A DNA stretch of 64,000 nucleotides from Roseivivax sediminis (lineage in GTDB: Bacteria > Pseudomonadota > Alphaproteobacteria > Rhodobacterales > Rhodobacteraceae), in assembly GCF_900112685.1 (NCBI RefSeq), contig NZ_FOMS01000003.1:1-64000 (forward strand). Direction: 5' to 3'. Made by a program: the position numbers and the translations under genes. The number at the start of each line of letters is the position of its first letter. Within the stretch, counting starts at the first letter, position 1. Positions 32,873 to 42,077 of this stretch are shown here, in pieces. The notes below the pieces were generated by a model that saw nothing but the letters and a program-made list of their open reading frames with translations, made no database searches and was not told where the DNA came from.

Positions 32873-34923
32873 CAGCCGGCCTCGCGGATGACAAGGCTGC
32901 CGGCGCGTTCGACCTCGGCCGTCTGGCCGGGCAGTACGAGGGTCGTCGTGGTGTCTTCCTCGACGATCATCGGGCCGGGCAGGGCCGTGTTCAGCGGCAG
33001 GCGCGCGCGGGCATGGACGGGGCACGGCACCCAGCCGTCGGCATCGCCGAGCCAGACGTCGCGCTGCCCGGTGCGGCTGTCGTCCAGTCCGCGCCCGGCC
33101 GGGTCCATGTCGGCCATGGTGATGGTCGTGCCGGCCAGCCGCGCCTCGAGGTGCAGGCCGGTAATTTCCACTCCGGTCTCTGGCAGGCGGAAGGTGTATG
33201 CGCGTTCATGTGCGGTGTGGAAGGCGTCGGTGAAGGTGGCGATGTCCTCGCCCGGCGTCCACGGCGCCATCACTCCGTGCTCCTGCCCGGCATAGCGTGC
33301 CTCGACCGCGAAGGTGCAGCTCACCGGCGCCTCGGTGCCGCGTCCGAAATGGGTCAGCGCCTCCGTGCGCATCTCCTCGGCCGAGTCCGACAGCCGGGAA
33401 AGGGCGTCGGTCGACAGGTCCGCGAACCAGGTTTTGCGGAAGTCCACCCGCGGCTCCGCCGCGAGCATTCCCCAGGCCGAGAAGATGCCGGGATGCGGCG
33501 GGATCACGATGGCCCGCACGCCGAGATCGCGGCCCAGCCGCGTGGCCAGCGCCGGACCGGCGCCGCCGCTGACCACGAAGGCCGCGTCGCGCGGGTCGTG
33601 GCCGCGCTGCACGGTGACCAGCTTCAGCGCGTTGATCATGTTGGCATGGGCGATCTCGATGATCGCGAGAGCGGCCTGTTCCACGCCGACGCCGAGCGGT
33701 CCGGCGAGCCTGCCGATGGCAGCGCGGGCCAGTTCCACATCCAGAGGGAAGCTGCCGCCGGCGAAGGCTGCCGGGTCGAAGAGGCCGATGGTCAGCAGCG
33801 CGTCGGTCACGGTCGGTTCGGTGCCGCCGCGCCCGTAGGAGGCCGGGCCGGGATCGGACCCGGCGCTGCGCGGTCCCACGCGCAGCCCGCCGCGCGCGTC
33901 GAGCGAGGCGATCGACCCGCCGCCGGCGCCGATCTCCACGATGTCGACGACCGGCAATTGCAGCGGATAGCCCGGCCAGGTGCGCGTGTGCTCCAGCCTG
34001 TAGGTGGTGTTCAGGACCGCGCGCCCCTCGGTGATCAGCGAGCACTTGGCCGTGGTGCCGCCCACGTCGAGATAAAGGACGTTCTCTTCCCCGAGGTGAT
34101 CGCCGATGCGCACGGCGCCGGCGACGCCGCCCGAGGGACCCGATTCCACCAGCGTCAGCGGGCTGTCCATCGCCTGGTCGAAGGTGGAGATGCCGCCGTT
34201 CGACTGCATCGCGTAATAGGGGCAGGCGATCTGGCGGTCCTGAAGCGCGGCTTCGAGCCGGCCGAAATACCGCCGCAGGATCGGTTGCACGTAGGCGTTC
34301 AGCGCCACCGTGCTGGAGCGCTCGAATTCCCGCCACTGGCGCGAGATCTCATGGCTGGCGCAGACGGTCACGTCGGGCATCGCCGCCGCGAGCGCGTCGG
34401 CCACCTGCCGTTCGTGCGCCGGGTTGATGTAGGAATGCAAAAAGACGACGCCGATCGCCTCCACCCCGGCGGCGCGGCAGGCCTCCACCACGGGCGCGAT
34501 TCCATCCATGTCCGGCGCGCGCAGTACGGTGCCGGCGGCGTCCATCCGCTCGTCAATCTCGAAGCGCAGCTCGCGCGGGACGAAGACCTCCGGGCTGCGG
34601 GTGCGCAGGTTGTAGAGATCGGGCCGGTTGCCGCGCCCGATCTCCAGCACGTCGCGGAAGCCGCGCGTGGTAACGAGCGCGGTCTTCACGCCGGTGCGTT
34701 CGGTGATGGCGTTGATGACGGTGGTGCCGCCATGCGCCAGGAAGGTCACTTCGTCCGGGCGCAGCCCGTCGCGCGTCTGCGCGGTCTCGATGGTGTCCAT
34801 CACGCCCCGGGACTGGTCGTCGGTGGTTGTCAGGCCCTTGGCGGTATAGACCTCGCCGGTGCGCTCGTCGTAGCCGACGAGGTCGGTGAAGGTGCCGCCC
34901 ACATCCGTAGCCAGCCGGATCAT
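32872..34923 (-). CDS. hyuA: Hydantoinase/oxoprolinase subunit A
   Basis: The 683-residue enzyme subunit belongs to the N-methylhydantoinase A / 5-oxoprolinase family, which opens cyclic amides in an ATP-dependent way. The N-terminal ATP-binding motif ATDVGGTFTDLVGYD and the matching LYLDVGGTTAKCSLI (near residue 283) place it in the actin-like ATPase fold. AHGGTTVINAITER, FLHSYINPAHE and MQSNGGISTF are family segments. It overlaps hyuB by ATGA. The precise substrate (5-oxoproline, hydantoin or N-methylhydantoin) cannot be read from sequence. Confidence 0.92.
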   Translation of the reverse strand: MIRLATDVGGTFTDLVGYDERTGEVYTAKGLTTTDDQSRGVMDTIETAQTRDGLRPDEVTFLAHGGTTVINAITERTGVKTALVTTRGFRDVLEIGRGNRPDLYNLRTRSPEVFVPRELRFEIDERMDAAGTVLRAPDMDGIAPVVEACRAAGVEAIGVVFLHSYINPAHERQVADALAAAMPDVTVCASHEISRQWREFERSSTVALNAYVQPILRRYFGRLEAALQDRQIACPYYAMQSNGGISTFDQAMDSPLTLVESGPSGGVAGAVRIGDHLGEENVLYLDVGGTTAKCSLITEGRAVLNTTYRLEHTRTWPGYPLQLPVVDIVEIGAGGGSIASLDARGGLRVGPRSAGSDPGPASYGRGGTEPTVTDALLTIGLFDPAAFAGGSFPLDVELARAAIGRLAGPLGVGVEQAALAIIEIAHANMINALKLVTVQRGHDPRDAAFVVSGGAGPALATRLGRDLGVRAIVIPPHPGIFSAWGMLAAEPRVDFRKTWFADLSTDALSRLSDSAEEMRTEALTHFGRGTEAPVSCTFAVEARYAGQEHGVMAPWTPGEDIATFTDAFHTAHERAYTFRLPETGVEITGLHLEARLAGTTITMADMDPAGRGLDDSRTGQRDVWLGDADGWVPCPVHARARLPLNTALPGPMIVEEDTTTTLVLPGQTAEVERAGSLVIREAG

Positions 34924-36608
34924 GCCGCGTCCTCCCCTGCATGGCCATAGATCTCGCGCGCCTCCGCCTCGGTCAGGAGACCGGCGCGCACATCTTGTGC
35001 GACATCCTCGGGGGCGCGGTCTTCGGGCGGGCCCCAGCCGCCGCCGCCGCCGGTGACGATGCGCACCGTGTCGCCCGGATGCGTGGCAAGGTGGCCGATG
35101 CGGCTGTGATGCTCCGGCTTGCCGCCGGCGGGAACGTGGATAAGCGCGTTGACGCTGCCGGGCGCCCCGCCGTCCAGCCCCCAGGGCCGGGTCTGCGACC
35201 GGCCGAAGCTGCCATGGACCACCGTGCCCGGCGCCAGAACCTCGTAGTCGCGCACCAGCCCGTAGCCGCCCCGATGCCGCCCGGCCCCGGCGCCGCCCTC
35301 GGTGTTGAAGCCGTAGCGGGTGACCCGCAGCGGAAACTTCGCCTCGATCACCTCCACCGAGTAGTTGTAGGTGTCGCCGTTGGTCAGCGCCATCAGTGCG
35401 CTGGCCCCGTCGCCTTCGTCGGTGGCGCCCCAGCCGCCGTGCTGCGGCTCGACATGGATGAAGGGACGTCCCGCCTGGTCGGTGCCGGAGATGTAGGTGG
35501 CGCAGAGGCTCGAATACGGCCCGGCCGAGAACCGGCCCGGTTTCAGCCCGGCGAGCGCCTTCCACACCAGTTCGGAGGCGTGGACGGAGCCTTCGTAGTA
35601 CCAGCCGGTCGGCGCCGGTTTCATCGCGGTGAAGAGCGTGCCGTCAGGAGCCGTCACCGTCAGCGGCCGGAACCAGCCGTCGTTCGACGGGGCGTGCGGG
35701 GCCACCAGCGCCTTGACGATGGTCTTGACCGCGGAGTTGAGCGCGCCCCGCGCGCAGTTGATCGGCCCGGCGCAGGCCGGCGGGCAGCCGGTGAAGTCGG
35801 CCTCGATGGCGTCGCCGGCGATGGTGACGGCGACGCAGACCTCGAATTGGTCCGGGCTGACGCCGTCTCCGTCGATCACGTCCTGTGCGCGGTATGTGCC
35901 GTCGGGCAGCGCCGCGATCACCGCGCGCGCCTCCGCTTCGGAGGTGTCGAGCAGGTGGGTGAAGCAATCCCTCAGGCTGTCGTGGCCGTACTTGTCAACG
36001 ATCTCGGACAGGCGCCGCTCCGCGATCCGTACCGTGGCGAGTTGCGCGTTGAGATCGCCCATGGCGATGTCCGGCAGGCGTACGTTCTCGCGTATGATCG
36101 ACACCAGCTCGGCCGAGAGCGTGTCGTTCCGCACGATCTTCACGCCCGGCAGACGCAGCCCCTCCTCGAAGACCGAGGTGGCGTCGGGTGCGACGCTGCC
36201 GGGCACGGAGCCGCCGACGTCGAGGTAATGCGCGACGTTGATGGCCCACGCGGCGAGGCGTCCGCCGAGGAAGACCGGGCGCACGATGGCGAGGTCGCAG
36301 GCATGGGTGCCGCCGGCGAAGGGATCGTTGGTCAGCAGCACGTCGCCGGGCGCGACGTCCTCGCCGAACCGCGCGATCAGCGCCTGCACCTGCGTACCGA
36401 ACGTGCCGGTGAACAGCGTGATGCCGTTCATCTGCGCCACCAGTTCGCCCTCCGGGGTGAGGATGCCGCATGCGAAGTCGAGCACCTCGTAGATCACCGG
36501 ACTCATGCTGGTGCGCCCCATGACCACGCCCATCTCGTCCACCGTTGCCAGGAGTTTGCCCTCGATGATCTCGCGTGTGACCGCGTCGCTGCCTGCCGGG
36601 AGCACCAT
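34920..36608 (-). CDS. hyuB: Hydantoinase/oxoprolinase subunit B
   Basis: The 562-residue subunit matches HyuB: EIIEGKLLATVDEMG at the N-terminus, DFACGILTPEGELVAQ near 44, TNDPFAGGTHACDLAIVRP near 93, and a glycine-rich HRGGYGLVRDYE near 450 followed by TGGGGGWGPPEDR. It is the first gene of the operon hyuB-hyuA-potA-potD-potB-potC, so hydrolase and importer are made together. A GAGG site precedes the ATG. The MalT-like regulator gene lies just upstream on the same strand. Confidence 0.92.
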   Translation of the reverse strand: MVLPAGSDAVTREIIEGKLLATVDEMGVVMGRTSMSPVIYEVLDFACGILTPEGELVAQMNGITLFTGTFGTQVQALIARFGEDVAPGDVLLTNDPFAGGTHACDLAIVRPVFLGGRLAAWAINVAHYLDVGGSVPGSVAPDATSVFEEGLRLPGVKIVRNDTLSAELVSIIRENVRLPDIAMGDLNAQLATVRIAERRLSEIVDKYGHDSLRDCFTHLLDTSEAEARAVIAALPDGTYRAQDVIDGDGVSPDQFEVCVAVTIAGDAIEADFTGCPPACAGPINCARGALNSAVKTIVKALVAPHAPSNDGWFRPLTVTAPDGTLFTAMKPAPTGWYYEGSVHASELVWKALAGLKPGRFSAGPYSSLCATYISGTDQAGRPFIHVEPQHGGWGATDEGDGASALMALTNGDTYNYSVEVIEAKFPLRVTRYGFNTEGGAGAGRHRGGYGLVRDYEVLAPGTVVHGSFGRSQTRPWGLDGGAPGSVNALIHVPAGGKPEHHSRIGHLATHPGDTVRIVTGGGGGWGPPEDRAPEDVAQDVRAGLLTEAEAREIYGHAGEDAA

Positions 36609-36666
36609 TCCCCACCTCTTGTTCCGTGTCCTGGCGCGGCCGCTCCGCGCATCCTATACGGGGGAT

Positions 36667-36696
36667 GCTATGCTCGCGGCGCGCAACGCGCATAGC
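36667..36696. promoter_or_regulatory. Inverted repeat upstream of hyuB
   Basis: GCTATGC and GCATAGC form a perfect 7-bp inverted repeat with 16 bp between, 59 bp upstream of the hyuB start and 51 bp past the MalT-like gene. It may be the operator of that regulator or its terminator. Confidence 0.3.
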
Positions 36697-36746
36697 CGCG
36701 CGGACGGGTGGGGCGTGCGGGTGGGCTACCCGCCCGATCGGGTGGG

Positions 36747-39344
36747 TCAGTCGATCAGTCCGCGTCCACGGGCCGCCGTGACGGCCGCGGTGCGCGTGGT
36801 CACCTCGAGCTTGCCGAACAGGTTACGCAGGTGGAACTTTACCGTGTTCTCGGACATCTCGAGGTCGAGGCCGATCTGCTTGTTGGTGCGCCCCTCGCTC
36901 AGCAGCGCGACGATCTCGCGTTCTCGCGGGGTCAGCGCGTCGGCCGCAACCGCGTGCCCCGTGGGCGGGGCGATCTCCGCGATCCGCGTCCGGGCGCTCT
37001 CGGGAACGCCGTCCTGCGCGGCGAGGGTCCGGAACGTGTCCAGCACCTCGGGCCCCTCTTCCAGCACCGAACCGCGATACTCCGCCAGCGGTGCGCGGTA
37101 CGCCAGTTCGAGCAGCCGTTCGGCCGCGGCGCCCGGCTCACCGCGCGCGACGGCGATCCGGATGGCGAGCACCTGCAATTCGACGAAACGCGTTGTGCTC
37201 AGCCGTTCGGCCTGCATTGCCGTCAGCGTGGACAACGTGTCCGCGGCTCGTTCGGGGGCGCCGCGGGCCAGCCAGATCCGCACCCAGAGGAGCGCGGGCA
37301 CCGCCCCGCGCAATTGCGTCGACAGCAGGTTGTCGGCCCGGCTGTGTGCCCGGTCGGCGCCGAGGCCGGACAGCGAGGCCAGACGCTGCGCCTCCGCCAG
37401 TTCGCCCTCCGAGATCATCAGACGGACCCGCTCGCTGTCGCACAGGGCGCGCAGCCGGTGCAGGCCGCGCCGCCGCGCCGCACCGCGCGCTTCGTCGATG
37501 GCCGCGTGACCGTCCGCGAAGCGCCCTTCGATCAGTGCCATGCGAAGCTGCGTCGTCAGCCCGGCGGCGAGGATATCGAACCAGACGTCGTGGTCGGCGA
37601 CATGCGCCAGAGCGGGGCCCAGCCGGTCGGTCACGCCGGCGATCTCTCCGCGCTGGACGTCGAGTTCGGATTGCAGGACCTGCCCGATCGCCTCGAGGTC
37701 CGACCCCGCCCCGAGATGCGTTCGCGCGTCCGCGATCAGCCGGGCATAGGAGCCCTGCGCGCTTCGCGGGTCGCCCGACAGGTACTGCGCCTGACCGATA
37801 TGGATATGCAGATGCAGCGCGCCGAATTCCGCGCCGCAATCCTTCAGGCATCGCACGGATTGCTCGCCGTAGGCGACGGATTGCTGCAACCGGCCCTGGT
37901 TGAGGTAGTTGAACGACAGAAGGTTCAGCAGCAGGCCCCGGTGCACCATGCCAAGCTCGCGATCGGTGGCGAGGTCATGCTCCAGCCCCGTCAGCTCCTC
38001 CGGGCCCAGATGGCTGTCGTCGTAAAGCGACAGGAGCGCGTGCACGAGCCGGCCCTGCCGCTCCACCCCGGCATCGCCGGCCTCGGTGCGTGTCACCAGC
38101 CCCAGGTAGTGCCGCGCCGCCTGGAGCTGGCCGAGTTTCGCGAACAGCACCGCAAGGCCGAGCGTCGTCAGCGGGAACCGGTCGAGCGGGATCCCCGCGA
38201 CATGCTCGGACAATTGCCGGAAGACGGACATGCCGCCCCGCGCGGTCAGATAGATCAGCCGCCAGCCGCCCTCGGCCTCCGTCATGCGGGCGGCGAGGGC
38301 GGCGTCGCCGGCCAGCAGCGCATGGCGCACCGCGGTCTTGATCTCACCGCGATCGCGGAACCACGCGGCGGCGCGGGTCAGCGCGCCCGCCGGTTCGCGC
38401 CCTCGGCGCTGGGCCTCCTCCTTCAGAAGTCCGCTCAGCAGCGGGTGGTAGCGGATCCATTGCCCGCCGCTGTCGGTCACGGAAATCGGCAAGCCGTGAT
38501 CGGCCAGCGTCCGGAAGGTCTCTCGCGCGGCCGGATCTTCGGTCACCGCAGCGGCCAGGTCGGCCGAAACCGCCGGCAGCGCGGCCGTCGCGTAGAGAAA
38601 GTCGCAGACATTGGCGGGCAGGGCGGAGATCACCTGTTCGATCAGGTAGCGCCCCATGTCGCCGTCAGAGGTGGCGAAGCCGTGCCAGATGTCCTGCGCG
38701 GCCTGCGCCTCGTCCGACAGCACGCGCGCCATGTGCACGGCCATCGGCCAGCCCTCGGTCCGCTGCGCCAGCGCCGCGATCCAATCGGTGTCGCGGGTGC
38801 TCGACCCGAACAGGGCCTGTGTCTCTTCGACCGAGAACAGCAGCCGCTCCACGCCGATCTGGCGCACTTCCCGGTCGAGACGCAGCCGCGCGAGCGGGAA
38901 GTTCGGCCGCCCGCGCGAAATCAGCACGACGCGCAGCCGTGCGAAGGCGGCTTCGGAGCACAGCTTGAACACTGCGGCTTCGGCCGGGTCGGACTGCGCG
39001 AGGTGGTAGTCGTCCAGGAACAGCGTCAGGTCGTCTGCGAGGCCGCCCGCGACCCCGCGCAGCACCTGCAAGAGCGCCGGCAGCGACAGTGTGTCGAGAT
39101 CGCCGGGCCGGCGTTCGGCGGCCATCGCCTGATCGAGCGCCGCGATCACGTGCTGTAGCAGGTGAGGCGCGTCCCGGTGCTCGGTGTCCAGCGAGAGCCA
39201 TGCGGCGGTGCGGCACTGCTCGCGCAGTCCCCGAAACCACTGGCCCGCGAACGACGTCTTGCCGAAGCCGGCCGGCGCGGTGACGACGGTCAGGCGCGGC
39301 GCCCGCGCCGCCAGCATCTCCGAGACGAGCCGCGCGCGCGGCAC
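36747..39344 (-). CDS. MalT-like LuxR-family regulator (LAL type)
   Basis: The large regulator (865 residues from the GTG at 39344) has a P-loop APAGFGKTS near its N-terminus, then LFLDDYHLAQSD (Walker B-like). A long helical TPR-like sensor region follows, and then a C-terminal LuxR helix-turn-helix: LTPREREIVALLSEGRTNKQ and NTVKFHLRNLFGKL. MalT-type proteins use ATP and an inducer to activate transport and catabolic operons; here the obvious target is hyuBA-potADBC. The start is uncertain. Family homology begins ~17 codons before the GTG, where no ATG, GTG or TTG exists, but an ATC at 39395 lies 9 nt after a perfect AGGAGG. Confidence 0.85.
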   Translation of the reverse strand: MPRARLVSEMLAARAPRLTVVTAPAGFGKTSFAGQWFRGLREQCRTAAWLSLDTEHRDAPHLLQHVIAALDQAMAAERRPGDLDTLSLPALLQVLRGVAGGLADDLTLFLDDYHLAQSDPAEAAVFKLCSEAAFARLRVVLISRGRPNFPLARLRLDREVRQIGVERLLFSVEETQALFGSSTRDTDWIAALAQRTEGWPMAVHMARVLSDEAQAAQDIWHGFATSDGDMGRYLIEQVISALPANVCDFLYATAALPAVSADLAAAVTEDPAARETFRTLADHGLPISVTDSGGQWIRYHPLLSGLLKEEAQRRGREPAGALTRAAAWFRDRGEIKTAVRHALLAGDAALAARMTEAEGGWRLIYLTARGGMSVFRQLSEHVAGIPLDRFPLTTLGLAVLFAKLGQLQAARHYLGLVTRTEAGDAGVERQGRLVHALLSLYDDSHLGPEELTGLEHDLATDRELGMVHRGLLLNLLSFNYLNQGRLQQSVAYGEQSVRCLKDCGAEFGALHLHIHIGQAQYLSGDPRSAQGSYARLIADARTHLGAGSDLEAIGQVLQSELDVQRGEIAGVTDRLGPALAHVADHDVWFDILAAGLTTQLRMALIEGRFADGHAAIDEARGAARRRGLHRLRALCDSERVRLMISEGELAEAQRLASLSGLGADRAHSRADNLLSTQLRGAVPALLWVRIWLARGAPERAADTLSTLTAMQAERLSTTRFVELQVLAIRIAVARGEPGAAAERLLELAYRAPLAEYRGSVLEEGPEVLDTFRTLAAQDGVPESARTRIAEIAPPTGHAVAADALTPREREIVALLSEGRTNKQIGLDLEMSENTVKFHLRNLFGKLEVTTRTAAVTAARGRGLID

Positions 39345-39404
39345 CTCCTGCCATCCGGGGCCGGGTGGGCGAAAACTGGGCTCGCTGCCGGTGATTGCCG
39401 ATTC

Positions 39405-39410
39405 CCTCCT
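39405..39410 (-). promoter_or_regulatory. Perfect Shine-Dalgarno preceding an ATC codon
   Basis: AGGAGG on the minus strand, 9 nt before an in-frame ATC at 39395-39393. It supports a non-canonical start for the MalT-like gene. Confidence 0.4.
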
Positions 39411-39644
39411 GAGATATGCGTCGAACGCGCAGTCTGGCGTGGTCTGAGGCGGCGGTGCAAGCGCGCCGCGCCGTCCCGGCCGACGTGTCTCGATGATGTA
39501 GCGATGCCAGATATGTCGTTGCCGCGGTAGAGGGCGGGACCGGCGCGGGTGGTCCGAGCGGATGGGCCGGCGAGGGTCCGGCGGCGAAGCCGACCTGCGT
39601 CTGCCGTTCGTCCGCGAAGGGGGTTGGCGTCCGGCAGAACCCGC

Positions 39645-39670
39645 GTTATACGTAATGATATAACATATCA
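39645..39670. promoter_or_regulatory. AT-rich dyad upstream of zigA, Zur-box-like
   Basis: GTTATA-N8-TATAAC (39645-39664) overlaps TGATAT-AAC-ATATCA (39656-39670), 13 bp before the zigA start. Zur operators are AT-rich dyads of the type TGTTATA...TATAACA, and zigA-type genes are often zinc-repressed. No zur gene is in the window. Confidence 0.5.
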
Positions 39671-39683
39671 AGCAGGTATCGCC

Positions 39684-40898
39684 ATGACCCAGACCGACGC
39701 CCGCCTTCCCGTCACCGTGCTGTCCGGCTTTCTCGGTGCCGGCAAGACGACGCTCCTCAACCGCGTGCTCAACAACCGCGAGGGCCGCCGCGTCGCGGTG
39801 ATCGTCAACGATATGTCCGAGGTGAACATCGACGCGGACCTCGTGCGGGACGGCGGCGCCAATCTCAGCCAGACCGAGGAGACGCTGGTGGAGATGACCA
39901 ACGGCTGCATCTGCTGCACCCTGCGCGACGATCTTCTGGACGAGGTGCGCAAGCTCGCCGCCGAGGGGCGCTTCGATTACCTCCTGATCGAGTCGACCGG
40001 CATCTCCGAGCCGCTGCCCGTGGCCGCGACCTTCGAGTTCCGCGACGAGGTTGGCGACAGCCTCTCTGACGTCGCCCGGCTCGACACGATGGTCACGGTC
40101 GTGGACGCGGTGAACCTGCTGAACGATTACGCCAGCCACGATTATCTCAGCGACCGGGGCGAGACGATGGGCGAGGCGGACGAGCGCACGCTGGTTCACC
40201 TGCTGACCGACCAGATCGAGTTCGCCGACGTGGTGATCCTCAACAAGGTCTCCGATGCCGGAGCGGACCGCGCCGATGCCGCGCGGCGGATCATCCGCAG
40301 CCTCAACGCCGATGCCCGCATCATCGAGACCGACCATTCGGACGTCGCCCCGGGCGAGATCCTCGATACCGGCCTCTTCGATTTCGAGAAGGCGCACGAG
40401 CATCCGATGTGGGCCAAGGAACTTTACGGCTTCGCCGACCACGTGCCGGAGACCGAGGAATACGGCGTCGCCTCCTTCGTCTACCGCGCGCGGCAGCCCT
40501 TCGATCCGGGCAAGGTACTGAAGGTGCTGAACGGCGACATGCCCGGCGTGATCCGCGCCAAGGGGCATTTCTGGATCGCCACGCGGCCCGATTGGGTGGC
40601 CGAGTTCTCGCTCGCCGGGGCGCTGTCGTCGATCACGCCGCTGGGGCAGTGGTGGGTCTCGGTGCCGGAGGCGCGCCGCCCCGATCACGACAGCGCCCGC
40701 GCCTATCTCGCCCGGCACTGGGCGGAGCCGTGGGGCGACCGCCGGCAGGAACTGGTGTTCATCGGCTCGGGCATCGACTGGCCGGCGCTGAAGGGGCGGC
40801 TCGACGCGGCGCTGGTGCCCGAGCATCTGGCGTCGGGGCCGGATGCGCTGCCCGATCTGCCCGACCCGTTCCCGGCCTGGCGGAGGGCGGCGGCATGA
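39684..40898 (+). CDS. zigA: CobW/ZigA-family GTPase (zinc metallochaperone type)
   Basis: The 404-residue G3E GTPase has a P-loop GFLGAGKTT (15-23), the metal-binding GCICCTL (74-80), an acidic EST motif ([11 protein letters not shown]) and the NKVSDAG specificity segment. The C-terminal CobW domain begins near [16 protein letters not shown]. The ZigA group delivers zinc to client enzymes during zinc shortage, distinct from cobalamin-pathway CobW. The ATG at 39684 follows the Zur-like dyad closely. The next two genes overlap in ATGA fashion, forming one operon. Confidence 0.88.
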   Translation: MTQTDARLPVTVLSGFLGAGKTTLLNRVLNNREGRRVAVIVNDMSEVNIDADLVRDGGANLSQTEETLVEMTNGCICCTLRDDLLDEVRKLAAEGRFDYLLIESTGISEPLPVAATFEFRDEVGDSLSDVARLDTMVTVVDAVNLLNDYASHDYLSDRGETMGEADERTLVHLLTDQIEFADVVILNKVSDAGADRADAARRIIRSLNADARIIETDHSDVAPGEILDTGLFDFEKAHEHPMWAKELYGFADHVPETEEYGVASFVYRARQPFDPGKVLKVLNGDMPGVIRAKGHFWIATRPDWVAEFSLAGALSSITPLGQWWVSVPEARRPDHDSARAYLARHWAEPWGDRRQELVFIGSGIDWPALKGRLDAALVPEHLASGPDALPDLPDPFPAWRRAAA

Positions 40899-41527
40899 TG
40901 CTTCATTCCTTATTTCGCCCGGCGCGGATAGACGGAGTCGTCTCCACTCCGCAGCCGGACGGGCTGTGGCTGATCCGCTCCCCGGAGGTCGGCGGCGTGA
41001 TCTGGCAGCGCCGGCCGCTCGCCGCGTTCCAGGCCTGGCTCGACGGTCTCGACGCGGCGCAACTCCCGCGCGCCCGCGTGGTGCTGCGCCCGGACGCCGT
41101 CCGGGCCGCGGCGACGGCAGCCTGCGAGAGCGCCGCGACCCCCGACGGGCCGGAGCGGCGGCGCTTCATCGACGACGTCGCGGCGCTGGCGGACATCTTC
41201 GCGGACGTGATGGACGCGCGTTGGTTGCGCCTGCGCTTCGATGTCGTGGACGGCAATGCCTGCCGCCGCTTCCACACCGACCGGGTGAGCGCGCGACTCG
41301 TCTGCACCTATCGCGGCACCGGCACGCAATACGGCCTTGGCGGGACGGGCGATCCGGAAGCGATTCGCACGGTGCCGACCGGCGCGCCCTTCGTGATGCG
41401 CGGCACGCTCTGGCCGGTGCGACCCGATCCGGGCCTCGTGCACCGGTCCCCGCCGATCGAGGGCAGCGGCGAAACCCGCTTGCTGATCGTCCTCGATCCC
41501 GTCGATGAACCTTGCGAGGAAACATGA
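40895..41527 (+). CDS. DUF1826 protein of the zigA operon
   Basis: The 210-residue protein belongs to DUF1826, commonly found beside zigA or zur. It contains [20 protein letters not shown] near residue 127 and GTQYG, and ends in LLIVLDP. The HTD and a later VHRSPP with LIVLD resemble a double-stranded beta-helix with a two-His/Asp metal site, suggesting a metal-dependent function. The start ATGATG overlaps the zigA stop; the frame is open further upstream only inside zigA. Confidence 0.8.
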   Translation: MMLHSLFRPARIDGVVSTPQPDGLWLIRSPEVGGVIWQRRPLAAFQAWLDGLDAAQLPRARVVLRPDAVRAAATAACESAATPDGPERRRFIDDVAALADIFADVMDARWLRLRFDVVDGNACRRFHTDRVSARLVCTYRGTGTQYGLGGTGDPEAIRTVPTGAPFVMRGTLWPVRPDPGLVHRSPPIEGSGETRLLIVLDPVDEPCEET

Positions 41528-41802
41528 GCCGCAATCTCTCGACCACCCTGCCGCGACGCCGCCGGCGGGGGGATCCGATGCGGGACTACGATTCCCTGCC
41601 CGCACCGCTGCGCGCCTGGCTGGCGCAGGCGGTCCTCCCGTGGTCGCCCGTCTCGTGCCGTCGGATCTGGCACATGGGGCGTGCCGAGGGAGCGCCGCCC
41701 GATGTCATTCTGGCGCGGCTCGACCGCGCGGAGCGCAAGGCCCTGTCGCGCGATCGGTACGGGGCCGAGATGCAGTTGTCCCGCATCCGGGCCGAAGGCT
41801 GA
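41524..41802 (+). CDS. DUF6525-like small protein
   Basis: The 92-residue basic protein begins [19 protein letters not shown] and continues YDSLPAPLRAWLAQAVLPWS, matching a small roseobacter family I know as DUF6525. No membrane segment or metal motif is present. The function is unknown. It overlaps the DUF1826 stop (ATGA), so it belongs to the zinc-linked operon. Confidence 0.65.
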   Translation: MSRNLSTTLPRRRRRGDPMRDYDSLPAPLRAWLAQAVLPWSPVSCRRIWHMGRAEGAPPDVILARLDRAERKALSRDRYGAEMQLSRIRAEG

Positions 41803-42077
41803 CAGATGGTGCGGGTTGCAGTCTCCCCGCCGGGTGCCGGATTGCGCAACGCAAGCCCCGATATCGCATGGCGGAGGCGCTGGGTTCGTCCTCGCGCCGC
41901 TCCGGCGGAGCGCCAGCCCGGGCGTGGCTCGCGCAGCGCGAAGGGCCGGTGGCTGAAGAAGCCGACTCAATTTCCTTGCCGTCTGCCGCCATCGCCTGCA
42001 CTCTGGCCAATGAGGCGTTCAGGCAGACGCCTTAATCGAGATCCCGGATAACGGGACCGAGCAGTATGAGGCAAAAC

